Assembly (NCBI RefSeq): GCF_011305995.1
Contig: NZ_CP049910.1
Location: 4,340,001-4,404,000, forward strand
From: Diaphorobacter sp. HDW4A
GTDB taxonomy: Bacteria > Pseudomonadota > Gammaproteobacteria > Burkholderiales > Burkholderiaceae_C
Length of the DNA: 64,000 bases
Direction of reading: 5' to 3'
Shown in pieces: positions 44,459 through 53,888 of this stretch. How positions within the stretch are numbered: the stretch's first letter is position 1; every line of letters starts with the position of its first letter. The notes beneath the pieces were generated by a model, which was given only the letters and a program-made list of their open reading frames with translations, had not been told where the DNA came from and ran no database searches. The position numbers were made by a program, and so were the translations under genes.

Positions 44459-46246
44459 TCAAGCTCCAGTACGCAGACGCGGTTCCGTCACGCCGGCCGC
44501 ACGATTCAACAACATCAGGGTCAGCGGTCCGGGCTGACCATCAGGCGTGATGCCCTGCGCCAGCTGGAACTGCCGGATGCGCTCGCGGCGCACCGTCGCC
44601 GGTTTGCCCGATGTGGATTTGGCTTTGGCGCCAAGCGAACGCGCCAGTTGCTCGTCCAGCCATGCCTGCGCATTGGGATTGCTCATCGGATCAGCGCCTT
44701 CCGCCAGCACCTTCGGTGCGCGCCAGAAAGTGGTGATTTCACCATGCCAGAGCGATGCCAGCTCGCTCACCGGAATCACCAGCTGCGAGCCGTTGACGCC
44801 TTCGAGCCAGGCCTCTTCTTCATTCAGACCTTCAAGCACCGCGCTCACCTTGACGGGCTGACCATCGCGGTTGGCGACCAGCGTGAGCAACACCGGGCGA
44901 TTGAGCTGACGCACCAGCGCCAGCCCCGCCTTGCGGTTGCGATAACACTGCACACCGCCACGCGCAAGCGCGGGGCAGGGATCGGCACTCTTGCCGGTGA
45001 GCTTCAAGTTCCAACTCGACGCCAGCACCTTCCACGCGCCAAAACCATCATCGGCCGATTGCGCATTCAGAAACTGCTCGAGCTCCATCGGCGACGATGA
45101 GGACGACGTGCCGCTGGCAGCTGTTTTAGCGGGCATTGCGGGTGCCGCAGACGGTGTTTCCGATGATGCGGCGAGCGCCGGTTCTGACGCTGCAACACCA
45201 GGTTGGGATGCGCTCGGAACCGATGCTGGCGAAGCGGCTGGCTGCGCCGCAGCGCTCGTCGCCGCAGCCTTGGCATCGACGCCCGCGCCCCGAGCCGATT
45301 CACCGCGCAAGGCCCAGCCCGCGCCGCCCGCCACCAACGCCAATGCCAATGCGCCCACCGGCCACCAGAGGCGCGAAGCGGACGATTCACCACTCGCCTG
45401 GCGCGCTGATGCAGCGGCCCTGCTCTTCGCGTCGAAGACCTCGTTGGCCGCGTTCTTCACCACCGTTTCAGACACCTCGCGCGAGCCCGCCGCATAGGCA
45501 CCGAGCAGCGAGCGATCGCACAGCAGATTGATGCGCCGGGGCACGCCGCCAGCGAGCGAATGCACGCGCTGCACGGCCTTTTCGCCGAACGGTGTCGGGC
45601 CCTTCAAGCCCGCCACATTCAAACGGTGCGCAACGTATTGGCGCGTCTCGCCGAGGCTCAACGCATCGAGGTGATAACGCGCGATCACACGCTGCGCGAG
45701 CTGCTCCATCGACGGCTCGGCCACCATCGCACGCAGCTCGGGCTGGCCGATCAGGATGATCTGCAGCAGCTTGCGTTCGCTGGTCTCGAGGTTGGTGAGC
45801 AGGCGCAACTGTTCGAGCACATCGGGCGCAAGGTTCTGCGCCTCGTCGATGATCAGCACGTTGTTGCGACCGCGTGCGTGCGACTCGAGCAAAAAGGCGT
45901 TGAGCGGATCGATGCAGTCTTTCACCGTCTCCGAGCCCGGCACGGAGGCCGCATGCGCGACGCCGAACTCATCGCAGATCGAGCGCAGCAGCTCGAGCAC
46001 CGTGAGCTTGGGATTGAAGATGTAGGCCACGTTGCAGTGCGCCGGAATCTGCTCGAGAAAACAGCGGCAGACCGTGGTCTTGCCCGTGCCGACTTCGCCC
46101 GTGAGCAGCACGAAGCCGCCGCCCGCATCGAGGCCATAGAGCAGATGCGCCAGCGCCTCGCGGTGGCGGTCGCTCATGAACAGGTAACGCGGGTCGGGCG
46201 CGATGGAAAAGGGCTGGTGCTCCAACCCGAAAAACGAGGCGTACAT
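44459..46246 (-). CDS. gspA: GspA/ExeA-type AAA ATPase with peptidoglycan-binding domain
   Basis: A 595-aa protein. N-terminal AAA ATPase (residues ~1-265): MYASFFGLEHQPFSIAPDPR start, Walker A LTGEVGTGKTTV (48-59), Walker B LIIDEAQNL (~137). A transmembrane helix follows (WWPVGALALALVAGGAGWAL, about 295-315), then an Ala/Ser/Pro-rich linker, a C39-peptidase-like region and a C-terminal peptidoglycan-binding motif (FQLAQGITPDGQPGPLTLMLLNRA split there). This is the ExeA architecture that couples ATP use to secretin assembly through the cell wall. It is the first gene of the gspA-gspB pair. Confidence 0.9.
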   Translation of the reverse strand: MYASFFGLEHQPFSIAPDPRYLFMSDRHREALAHLLYGLDAGGGFVLLTGEVGTGKTTVCRCFLEQIPAHCNVAYIFNPKLTVLELLRSICDEFGVAHAASVPGSETVKDCIDPLNAFLLESHARGRNNVLIIDEAQNLAPDVLEQLRLLTNLETSERKLLQIILIGQPELRAMVAEPSMEQLAQRVIARYHLDALSLGETRQYVAHRLNVAGLKGPTPFGEKAVQRVHSLAGGVPRRINLLCDRSLLGAYAAGSREVSETVVKNAANEVFDAKSRAAASARQASGESSASRLWWPVGALALALVAGGAGWALRGESARGAGVDAKAAATSAAAQPAASPASVPSASQPGVAASEPALAASSETPSAAPAMPAKTAASGTSSSSSPMELEQFLNAQSADDGFGAWKVLASSWNLKLTGKSADPCPALARGGVQCYRNRKAGLALVRQLNRPVLLTLVANRDGQPVKVSAVLEGLNEEEAWLEGVNGSQLVIPVSELASLWHGEITTFWRAPKVLAEGADPMSNPNAQAWLDEQLARSLGAKAKSTSGKPATVRRERIRQFQLAQGITPDGQPGPLTLMLLNRAAGVTEPRLRTGA

Positions 46247-46401
46247 GGTGCTGAGGATACCGCCAGTGTGAATCAGTCTCGTGAACGCACGGAAGCGGGA
46301 ACCATGCGCGCGGAAATAAACAAGAAAAGAGGCTCAAACATCATCGAAAACCCTTGAACGGCTGGCATTTTTTGATCTTTGTCACGCGTTTCACCATAGC
46401 A

Positions 46402-46426
46402 GGGTTAGACCCGTGAGGACTAACCC
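46402..46426. promoter_or_regulatory. Inverted repeat, candidate operator upstream of the acyl-CoA ligase cluster
   Basis: GGGTTAG (46402-46408) and CTAACCC (46420-46426) form a dyad whose arms extend by CC/GG past one mismatch. It lies 125 bp before the ligase ATG and ~155 bp before gspA, in the only large divergent gap of this region (46247-46550). No confident -35/-10 pair was identified. The rest of the gap shows nothing recognisable. Confidence 0.5.
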
Positions 46427-46550
46427 GCAAATTGTCAGCGACAAGACATATTGACGTCAAAGTTCTTTCTACCATTCGCAACATCTTGATGGACACGCCC
46501 TTTGCTTTTTGCAACGGACCCATCCGTTCACTCATTGGATAGGTACAGGA

Positions 46551-48476
46551 ATGAAGACAACGTTCCCCCATTTGCTGCTGCGACACGCCGCCGAAAGACC
46601 GGATGCGCCAGCGCTGCGCGAAAAAGAGTATGGCATCTGGCAGACCTGGAGCTGGCGCAAAGCCGCGACCGAGGTGCGTCACATGGCCTGCGGCCTGGTG
46701 GCGCTGGGGTTCGAACGTGGGCAGAACCTGGCCTTCGTGAGCGACAACCGCCCTCACCTGTACTTGGGCTTCGTGGCCGTACAGAGCATCGGCGGCGTGC
46801 CGATTCCGCTGTATCAGGACGCGGTCGCCTCCGAGATGAATTTCGTGATGAAGGACGCGGAAATCCAATTCGCATTCGCTGAGAACCAGGAGCAGGTCGA
46901 CAAGCTGCTGGAAGTGCGCGAGACCGTCTCCACCATCCGCCACATCGTCTATGACGACCCGCGCGGCCTGCGCAAATATGATGCGCCCGGCCTCATCAGC
47001 ACCGAAGACCTGATGAAGAAGGGGGCCGAATGGGATCGTGCTCACCCCGGCGAGTGGGACAAGATGGTCGAGCGCATCGAGCCCTCCGATGTCTCGGTGA
47101 TCCTCTATACCTCGGGCACCACCGGCACGCCCAAGGGCGTGTGCCAGACCCACGCGAGCTTCGCCGGTTCGGCCAAGGGCGCCATCGAGGTGGACAACCT
47201 CAACCCCAAGGACAACGTCATCTCCTACCTGCCACCAGCGTGGGTGGGCGACCACCTGTTCTCACTCGCGCAGTGGCTGACCGCCGGTTTCACCATCAAC
47301 TGCCCCGAGTCCGCAGCGACCATCAACATCGACCTGCGTGAGATCGGCCCGACGTATTACTTCGCACCGCCACGCGTGTTCGAAGGCATGCTGACCTCGG
47401 TGTCCATCCGCATGGAAGACGCGGCCAAGCCCAAGCGCTGGCTGTTCGAGAAGTGCATGAATCTGGCACGCCGCGTGGGCTCGGACATTCTCGACGGCAA
47501 GCCCGTCGGTGCGCTGGACCGCTTCAAATACAAGCTTGGCGACTTTTTCATCTACGGCCCGCTGCGCAATGTGATGGGCCTGTCGCAAATCCGCGTGGCC
47601 TACACGGCGGGTGCCGCCATCGGCCCGGATCTGTTCCGCTTCTTCCGCTCCATCGGCATCAACCTGAAGCAGCTCTACGGGCAGACCGAAACCTGCGCCT
47701 ATGTCTGCATCCAGCGCGACCGCGCGGTCAAGCTCAACAGCGTGGGCCGCGCCGCACCCGGCATCGAGCTGAAGATTGCGGACAACGGCGAGGTGCTGGT
47801 CAAGGGCGTATCGGTCCTGAAGGAATACTACAAGCGCCCCGACGCGACGGCCGAAGTGATCGACGAAAACGGCTACTTTCGCACCGGCGATGCCGGCGTG
47901 ATCGATGCCGACGGCGATCTGCGCATCATCGACCGCGCCAAGGACGTGGGCAAGACCAACACCGGTGCCATGTTTGCGCCGAACTACATCGAGAACAAGC
48001 TCAAGTTCTTCCCGCAGATCAAGGAAGCCGTGTGCTTCGGCAACCAGCGCGACGAGGTCTGCGCGTTCATCAACATCGACTACGAAGCCGTGGGCAACTG
48101 GGCCGAGCGCCAGAACCTGCCCTATGGCGGCTATGTCGATCTGGCCACCAAGGACAAGGTGGTGGCGCTGATCGCCGACTGCATCGGCCAGGTCAACAAG
48201 GACCTCGCGGGCGAGCCCGGCATGGCCGACACGCAGATCGCGCGCTTCATCGTGCTGCACAAGGAACTCGATCCCGATGACGATGAGCTGACCCGCACCC
48301 GCAAGGTGCGCCGCAACTTCATCGCGGACAAGTATGGCGTGCTCGTCGATGCGCTCTACGGCGGCAAGACCGAGCAGTTCGTTGAAACCCAGGTGAAGTT
48401 CGAGGATGGCCGCAAGGGCAGCGTGAGCGCCACGCTGAAGATCACCAGCGCCAAGCTTCACAAGGCCACTGCCTGA
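46551..48476 (+). CDS. AMP-dependent acyl-CoA synthetase (long-chain FadD-like)
   Basis: A 641-aa adenylate-forming enzyme. The P-loop is VILYTSGTTGTPKGV (about residue 183), the A5 motif is LYGQTETCAYV, the A7 motif YFRTGDAGVIDADGDLRIIDR, and the C-terminal lysine region follows. It activates a carboxylic acid to its CoA thioester. It is the first gene of a co-directional cluster with a complete branched-chain-type ABC transporter and a phenylacetate-CoA-ligase-like protein, so it probably activates the imported acid. AGGA abuts the ATG closely, so an upstream start in the same frame at 46509 is not excluded. Confidence 0.9.
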   Translation: MKTTFPHLLLRHAAERPDAPALREKEYGIWQTWSWRKAATEVRHMACGLVALGFERGQNLAFVSDNRPHLYLGFVAVQSIGGVPIPLYQDAVASEMNFVMKDAEIQFAFAENQEQVDKLLEVRETVSTIRHIVYDDPRGLRKYDAPGLISTEDLMKKGAEWDRAHPGEWDKMVERIEPSDVSVILYTSGTTGTPKGVCQTHASFAGSAKGAIEVDNLNPKDNVISYLPPAWVGDHLFSLAQWLTAGFTINCPESAATINIDLREIGPTYYFAPPRVFEGMLTSVSIRMEDAAKPKRWLFEKCMNLARRVGSDILDGKPVGALDRFKYKLGDFFIYGPLRNVMGLSQIRVAYTAGAAIGPDLFRFFRSIGINLKQLYGQTETCAYVCIQRDRAVKLNSVGRAAPGIELKIADNGEVLVKGVSVLKEYYKRPDATAEVIDENGYFRTGDAGVIDADGDLRIIDRAKDVGKTNTGAMFAPNYIENKLKFFPQIKEAVCFGNQRDEVCAFINIDYEAVGNWAERQNLPYGGYVDLATKDKVVALIADCIGQVNKDLAGEPGMADTQIARFIVLHKELDPDDDELTRTRKVRRNFIADKYGVLVDALYGGKTEQFVETQVKFEDGRKGSVSATLKITSAKLHKATA

Positions 48477-48502
48477 GCCGCAACACGAGGCAAGCACCCA
48501 TC

Positions 48503-49291
48503 ATGAGCAACGATAAGAAAATCGGCGATGTCATTCTCGACATCAAGAACATCAGCCTCAGATTCGGCGGCGTGAAGGCGCTCACCGACATCTCGTTCAA
48601 CGTGAAGGAGCACGAGATCCGCTCCATCATCGGCCCGAACGGTGCAGGCAAGAGCTCCATGCTCAACTGCATCAATGGCGTCTACACGCCCAGCGAAGGC
48701 TCGATCACGTTCCGTGGCAAGACTTTCGACCACATGAACAGCCGCCAGGTGGCCGAGATGGGCGTGGCGCGCACGTTCCAGAACCTCGCGCTGTTCAAAG
48801 GCATGAGCGTGATCGACAACATCATGACCGGCCGCAATCTCAAGATCAAAAGCAATCTGCTGATGCAGGCGCTGCGCATCGGCCCCGCCGAGCGTGAAGA
48901 GATCCGTCACCGCGAGTTCGTCGAACACATCATCGACTTTCTTGAAATCCAGGCCTTCCGCAAGACCCCCGTGGGCCAGTTGCCCTACGGCCTGCAAAAA
49001 CGCGTTGACCTGGGCCGTGCGCTGGCCATGGAGCCGCAAGTACTGCTGCTCGACGAGCCGATGGCCGGCATGAACGTCGAAGAAAAGCAGGACATGTGCC
49101 GCTTCATTCTCGACGTGAACGACGAATTCGGAACGACCATCGTGCTCATCGAACACGACATGGGTGTGGTGATGGACATCAGCGACCGCGTCGTCGTGCT
49201 CGACTACGGCAAGAAGATCGGCGATGGCGCACCCGATGAAGTACGCGAAAACGAAGACGTGATCCGCGCCTACCTCGGCACGAGCCACTGA
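48503..49291 (+). CDS. Branched-chain-type ABC transporter ATP-binding protein (LivG-like)
   Basis: A 262-aa ATPase: Walker A IIGPNGAGKSSMLNC, LivG-type ARTFQNLALF after it, ABC signature LPYGLQKRVDLGRALA and Walker B VLLLDEPMAGMN, with H-loop IEHDMGVVMDI. The variant signature (LPYGLQ rather than LSGGQ) is common in LivG proteins. It powers the transporter formed with the permeases at 49308 and 50273. It begins 26 bp after the acyl-CoA ligase stop and 17 bp before the first permease. Confidence 0.93.
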   Translation: MSNDKKIGDVILDIKNISLRFGGVKALTDISFNVKEHEIRSIIGPNGAGKSSMLNCINGVYTPSEGSITFRGKTFDHMNSRQVAEMGVARTFQNLALFKGMSVIDNIMTGRNLKIKSNLLMQALRIGPAEREEIRHREFVEHIIDFLEIQAFRKTPVGQLPYGLQKRVDLGRALAMEPQVLLLDEPMAGMNVEEKQDMCRFILDVNDEFGTTIVLIEHDMGVVMDISDRVVVLDYGKKIGDGAPDEVRENEDVIRAYLGTSH

Positions 49292-49307
49292 TCAGGGAGA
49301 CAACGAA

Positions 49308-50237
49308 ATGGCATTCTTTCTGGAAACCCTGTTCGGCGGCCTCATGGCAGGCATGCTGTACGCGCTGGTGGCCCTCGGCTTCGTGCTGATCTTCAAGGCA
49401 TCCGGTGTATTCAACTTCGCACAAGGCGCGATGGTTCTGTTCGCGGCTCTCGCGATGGCGCGTTTTGCGGAATGGATTCCGCAGTGGACCGGCCTTGACA
49501 ACAAGATCGTCACCAACATCGCCGCATTCATTCTGGCTGCGGGCGTCATGTTCATCTGCGCATGGGTGATCGAGCGTTTCGTGCTACGCCATCTGGTTAA
49601 TCAAGAAGCCGCAACGCTCTTGATGGCCACACTCGGCATCACCTACTTCCTCGAAGGCGTGGGCCAGACCATCTTCGGCAGCGAAATCTACAAGATCGAC
49701 ATCGGCATGCCCAAGGACCCCGTGTTTCTCTTCGAAAACCTTTTCGAAGGCGGCGTGATGGTCAATCAGGAAGACGTGATCGCCGCCGTGATCGCCGCCG
49801 TGCTGGTGGCTGCGCTGTCGGTGTTCTTCCAGAAAACCAAGACCGGCCGCGCCCTGCGCGCCGTGGCGGATGACCATCAGGCGGCCCAATCCATCGGCAT
49901 TCCGCTCAACCGCATCTGGGTGATCGTGTGGTGCGTGGCTGGCATCGTGGCGCTGGTCGCCGGGATGATCTGGGGCTCCAAGCTCGGCGTGCAGTTCTCG
50001 CTAACCACCGTGGCGCTGCGCGCCCTGCCTGTGGTGATTCTGGGCGGCCTCACATCGGTGCCCGGTGCCATCATCGGCGGCCTGATCATCGGCGTGGGCG
50101 AGAAGCTCTCGGAGGTCTATCTCGGCCCATTCGTGGGTGGCGGTATCGAAATCTGGTTCGCTTACGTGCTCGCTCTTGGCTTCCTGCTAATCCGTCCACA
50201 AGGGCTGTTCGGCGAGAAAATCATTGACCGCGTCTGA
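49308..50237 (+). CDS. Branched-chain-type ABC transporter permease (LivH-like)
   Basis: A 309-aa inner-membrane permease with about eight helices: ETLFGGLMAGMLYALVALGF at the N-terminus and the EAA-like region LRAVADDHQAAQSIGIPLNR, which contacts the ATPases. Near the C-terminus PVVILGGLTSVPGAIIGGLI is a typical LivH segment. It is the first of the two permeases of the Liv-type transporter; the substrate is not a branched amino acid by context but an organic acid. Confidence 0.92.
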   Translation: MAFFLETLFGGLMAGMLYALVALGFVLIFKASGVFNFAQGAMVLFAALAMARFAEWIPQWTGLDNKIVTNIAAFILAAGVMFICAWVIERFVLRHLVNQEAATLLMATLGITYFLEGVGQTIFGSEIYKIDIGMPKDPVFLFENLFEGGVMVNQEDVIAAVIAAVLVAALSVFFQKTKTGRALRAVADDHQAAQSIGIPLNRIWVIVWCVAGIVALVAGMIWGSKLGVQFSLTTVALRALPVVILGGLTSVPGAIIGGLIIGVGEKLSEVYLGPFVGGGIEIWFAYVLALGFLLIRPQGLFGEKIIDRV

Positions 50238-50272
50238 ACTGCGCCAACAACTAAAACGATCAGGAGAAATTC

Positions 50273-51349
50273 ATGTTCTATCGTGAAAACGGCCAGTTCA
50301 AGACGAGCTACAAAGCCGACCAACAGATCTTCCCCATCCTGCAGGACAAGATCGGTGTATGGCTGCTGATTGCGGCGGCCTTCATCGTCGTTCCCATGTT
50401 CGCCGGTGACTACTTCTACCAGGCGATTCTGATTCCACTGGTCATCATGTGCCTCGCCGCGCTGGGCGTGAACATTCTGGTGGGCTACTGCGGGCAGATC
50501 TCGCTGGGCTCCGGCGCGTTCATGGCGGTAGGCGCGTATGGCGCGTTCAACTTCATGGTGCGCGTACCCGGCATGCCGCTGATCCTCGCGCTGATTCTGG
50601 GCGGTCTGTGTGCCACCTTCTTCGGCATCCTGTTCGGTCTGCCAAGCCTGCGGGTGAAGGGGCTGTACCTGGCCGTGGCAACGCTGGCGGCGCAGTTCTT
50701 CAGCGACTGGATGTTCCTGCGCATCAAGTGGTTCACCAACGACTCGCCTTCGGGCTCCGTATCGGTGTCGCACCTGAACTTCTTCGGCATTCCAATTGAA
50801 TCCGCCGTCTCCGAATACCTGTTCTGCCTGGCCGTTCTTGTAGTGATCGCGATTCTTGCGAAGAATCTGGTGCGCGGCGCAATTGGCCGCGAGTGGATGG
50901 CGATTCGCGACATGGACGTGGCAGCTTCGGTGATCGGCATCCGCCCGATGTATGCCAAGCTTTCCGCGTTCGCAGTGAGCTCCTTCATCATCGGCGTGGC
51001 CGGTGCTCTGTGGGCCTTTGTTCACCTCGGGGCATGGGAGCCAGCGGCGTTCTCGGTGGACGTGTCGTTCAAGCTGCTGTTCATGGTGATCATCGGCGGC
51101 ATGGGCTCGATCATGGGCAGCTTCTTCGGCGCGGCCTTCATCATCGTCCTGCCGATCGTGCTGAGCCTTGTACTGCCGGCCATTGCCAATTTGTTCGGCT
51201 TTCAGATTTCGACGGCTGGCGTATCGCACGCCGAGTTCATCATCTTCGGCGCGCTGATCGTCTGGTTCCTGATCGTGGAGCCGCATGGCCTCGCAAAGCT
51301 GTGGTCCATCGGCAAGCAGAAGATGCGCATGTGGCCCTTCCCGCATTGA
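50273..51349 (+). CDS. Branched-chain-type ABC transporter permease (LivM-like)
   Basis: A 358-aa inner-membrane permease. LivM features are the N-terminal hydrophilic segment, LAALGVNILVGYCGQISLGSGAFMAVGAY spread over two helices, the ATPase-contact loop GREWMAIRDMDVAASVIGI, and GGMGSIMGSFFGAAFIIVLP near the end. AGGAG at 50263 supports the start. It forms the channel with the LivH-like subunit at 49308. Confidence 0.92.
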   Translation: MFYRENGQFKTSYKADQQIFPILQDKIGVWLLIAAAFIVVPMFAGDYFYQAILIPLVIMCLAALGVNILVGYCGQISLGSGAFMAVGAYGAFNFMVRVPGMPLILALILGGLCATFFGILFGLPSLRVKGLYLAVATLAAQFFSDWMFLRIKWFTNDSPSGSVSVSHLNFFGIPIESAVSEYLFCLAVLVVIAILAKNLVRGAIGREWMAIRDMDVAASVIGIRPMYAKLSAFAVSSFIIGVAGALWAFVHLGAWEPAAFSVDVSFKLLFMVIIGGMGSIMGSFFGAAFIIVLPIVLSLVLPAIANLFGFQISTAGVSHAEFIIFGALIVWFLIVEPHGLAKLWSIGKQKMRMWPFPH

Positions 51350-51438
51350 CGATCCCGTTTTCCGTGTGCAAGTTGTGCGCGTGCTGCGCAAAAGTTAGTT
51401 GAGTTAGTTAGTCCTTTTACTTCTCAAGGAGACAAACC

Positions 51439-52749
51439 ATGAAGTTCACCCGTCTGGCATTGGCCGCCACTTTGGTCGCCGCAAGCGCTGGCTTCGCCGG
51501 CAGCGCGTTCGCTCAGGATCAGTTCATTCCGCTGCTGTCGTATCGCACCGGTGCCTATGCGCCCAACGGCATCCCATGGGCCAACGGCAAGCAAGATTAC
51601 CTCAAGCTCGTCAACGAGCGCGACGGCGGTATCAACGGCGTGAAAATCGCCTTTGAAGAATGCGAAACCGGCTACGCCACAGACCGTGGAGTGGAGTGCT
51701 ACGAACGCCTGAAGAGCAAGCCCTTCGTGGCTGCCGTCGATCCGCAAGCCACTGGCATCACCTTCGCGTTGACCGAAAAAGCCCCCGTCGACAAGATCCC
51801 CCTGATCACGCTGGGCTACGGCCTCTCGATCGCCAAGGACGGCAATGCATTCCAGTGGAACTTCCCGTTCATGGGCAGCTACTGGACCGGCGCCGACATC
51901 CTGATCCAGCACATCGGCAAGAAGGCCGGCGGCATGGACAAACTCAAGGGCAAGAAGATCGCGCTGATCTATCACGACAGCCCATTTGGCAAGGAGCCAA
52001 TCCCCGTGCTGCAGGAACGCGCAAAGGCGCTCGGCTTCGAGCTTCAACTGCTGCCTGTGACGGCGCCGGGCGTGGAGCAAAAAGCCACCTGGCTGCAACT
52101 GCGCCAGAGCAAGCCTGACTACGCCCTGCTGTGGGGCTGGGGCGTGATGAACTCCACTGCGCTGAAGGAAGCCCAAGCCACTGGCTTCCCGCGCGACAAG
52201 CTGTACGGCGTGTGGTGGGCAGGTGCCGAGCCTGATGTCCGCGACGTGGGCGAAGGTGCAAAGGGTTACCAGGCTCTGGCGTTGAATGGCTTTGGGCAGA
52301 ACACCAAGGTATCGCAAGACGTATTGAAGTACGTGCACGACAAGAAGGCCGGCACTGGCCCACGCGATGAAGTGGGCTCGGTTCTCTACACACGCGGCAT
52401 GATCATTTCAATGCTGACGGTGGAAGGCATCCGCACAGCACAGGAAAAATTCGGCAAGGGCAAGCCGATGACTGGCGAGCAAGTGCGCTGGGGCTTGGAA
52501 AACCTGAACCTGACGGAAGCACGTCTGAAGGAACTGGGCTTCGACCAAGTGATGCGTCCTCTCAAGACGGCTTGCAACGACCACATGGGCTCCACCTGGG
52601 CGCGCATCCACACATGGGATGGCAAGAAGTGGTACATGGGAAGCGATTGGTATCAGTCCGATGACAAGGTCATCGAACCACTTATCAAGGAACAGGCCGA
52701 CAAGTACCTTTCCGACAAGAAGCTCGCACGTCGCACTGAATGCAAGTAA
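51439..52749 (+). CDS. ABC transporter periplasmic substrate-binding protein (Leu/Ile/Val-type fold)
   Basis: A 436-aa exported protein with signal peptide ending GSAFAQD (about residue 25). The mature part has the type I periplasmic binding fold: FIPLLSYRTGAYAPNGIPWANG, then LVNERDGGINGVKIAFEECETGY and DPQATGITFALTEKAP. The pocket is therefore of the LivK class, but in this ligase-flanked family it is thought to hold an aromatic or aliphatic acid. AAGGAG at 51427 fixes the start. It is followed by a hairpin repeat that separates it from the second ATPase. Confidence 0.9.
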   Translation: MKFTRLALAATLVAASAGFAGSAFAQDQFIPLLSYRTGAYAPNGIPWANGKQDYLKLVNERDGGINGVKIAFEECETGYATDRGVECYERLKSKPFVAAVDPQATGITFALTEKAPVDKIPLITLGYGLSIAKDGNAFQWNFPFMGSYWTGADILIQHIGKKAGGMDKLKGKKIALIYHDSPFGKEPIPVLQERAKALGFELQLLPVTAPGVEQKATWLQLRQSKPDYALLWGWGVMNSTALKEAQATGFPRDKLYGVWWAGAEPDVRDVGEGAKGYQALALNGFGQNTKVSQDVLKYVHDKKAGTGPRDEVGSVLYTRGMIISMLTVEGIRTAQEKFGKGKPMTGEQVRWGLENLNLTEARLKELGFDQVMRPLKTACNDHMGSTWARIHTWDGKKWYMGSDWYQSDDKVIEPLIKEQADKYLSDKKLARRTECK

Positions 52750-52760
52750 GCCTCGGATCT

Positions 52761-52884
52761 GCTCCCTCTCCCGCTTGCGGGAGAGGGCTGGGGTGAGCGT
52801 GACGACGACGCTGCAACCAATGTTGCGCCTGAAGCGGAAACCCCCTCACCCATACCCTCTCCCCCACAAGTGGTGGAGAGGGAG
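52761..52884. repeat. 124-bp palindromic intergenic repeat inside the transporter operon
   Basis: The element opens with GCTCCCTCTCC and ends with GGAGAGGGAGC. Each side forms its own hairpin (CCCTCTCCCGC/GCGGGAGAGGG, and CCCTCTCCcccacaagtggtGGAGAGGG), and CTGGGGTGAG near the left matches CTCACCCATA on the right. It lies between the binding-protein and second ATPase genes. Similar CCCTCTCCC...GGGAGAGGG repeats are common in beta- and gammaproteobacteria. Confidence 0.8.
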
Positions 52885-52975
52885 CAAGAACAACACAGAT
52901 TGCGTCACGTACGCAATCGAAAGCCACTCATGCGGTGGTTTCCGATTGGGTGAATGGCTTTGAAAAGGCACGAAC

Positions 52976-53788
52976 ATGGAAGCGCAAAAAAACATCGTTC
53001 TCAACGTCAACGGCATCGAGGTGATCTACAACCACGTGATCCTCGTGCTCAAGGGCGTGTCGCTGCAAGTGCCTGAAAAGGGCATCGTGGCCATCTTGGG
53101 CGGCAACGGCGCCGGCAAGACCACGACGCTGCGCGCGATCTCCAACCTGCTCAAGGGTGAGCGAGGCGAGGTCACCAAGGGCACGATCGAGCTGCGCGGC
53201 GAGCGCATCGAGAATCTCTCGCCCGCTGACCTCGTCAAGCGCGGCGTGGTGCAGGTGATGGAAGGCCGTCACTGCTTTGCCCACCTGACCATCGAGGAAA
53301 ACCTGCTCACGGGCTCCTATACCCGCACCAGCAAGGGCGAGATCGCGGCTAATCTAGAGAAGGTCTACAACTATTTCCCGCGCCTGAAAACGCGTCGCAC
53401 TTCACAGGCGGCGTACACCTCGGGTGGCGAGCAGCAGATGTGCGCGATTGGCCGGGCGATCATGTCCAACCCCAACATCATCCTGCTCGACGAACCCTCG
53501 ATGGGCCTTGCGCCGCAAATCGTCGAAGAAGTGTTCAACATCGTCAAGGATCTGAACAGCAAGGAGGGCACGACCTTCCTGCTGGCCGAACAGAACACCA
53601 ACATGGCGCTGAAGTATGCCGACTACGGCTACATCATGGAAAGTGGCCGTGTGGTGATGGACGGCGCCGCCAAGGATCTGGCGAACAACGAAGACGTCAA
53701 GGAGTTCTACCTTGGCGTGGGCGGTGGCGAACGCAAGAGTTTCAAGGATGTGAAGAGCTACAAGCGCCGCAAACGCTGGCTCGCGTAG
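52976..53788 (+). CDS. Branched-chain-type ABC transporter ATP-binding protein (LivF-like)
   Basis: A 270-aa ATPase: Walker A LGGNGAGKTTTLRAI, the LivF-type VQVMEGRHCFAHLTIEENLL, ABC signature YTSGGEQQMCAIGRAI, Walker B IILLDEPSMGLAPQIVEEV. It has a ~20-residue basic C-terminal tail (FKDVKSYKRRKRWLA). Second ATPase of the Liv-type transporter. The 226-bp gap ahead of it contains a palindromic repeat, unlike the tight spacing of the other genes. Confidence 0.93.
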   Translation: MEAQKNIVLNVNGIEVIYNHVILVLKGVSLQVPEKGIVAILGGNGAGKTTTLRAISNLLKGERGEVTKGTIELRGERIENLSPADLVKRGVVQVMEGRHCFAHLTIEENLLTGSYTRTSKGEIAANLEKVYNYFPRLKTRRTSQAAYTSGGEQQMCAIGRAIMSNPNIILLDEPSMGLAPQIVEEVFNIVKDLNSKEGTTFLLAEQNTNMALKYADYGYIMESGRVVMDGAAKDLANNEDVKEFYLGVGGGERKSFKDVKSYKRRKRWLA

Positions 53789-53888
53789 CCCCCGCGCCGG
53801 GAAATTCAGTTCGCAATTTTCAGACCCCGAAAAATCATTATTCAACTCGGGCTGTTTTCACACGCCCGCAAAGCCCCAGGAACCTGTC

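Noticed and set aside
50162..51391. 409-codon open frame antisense to the LivM-like permease
   Set aside because: Arg/Gln/His-rich translation typical of a reverse-complement shadow of a membrane protein gene.
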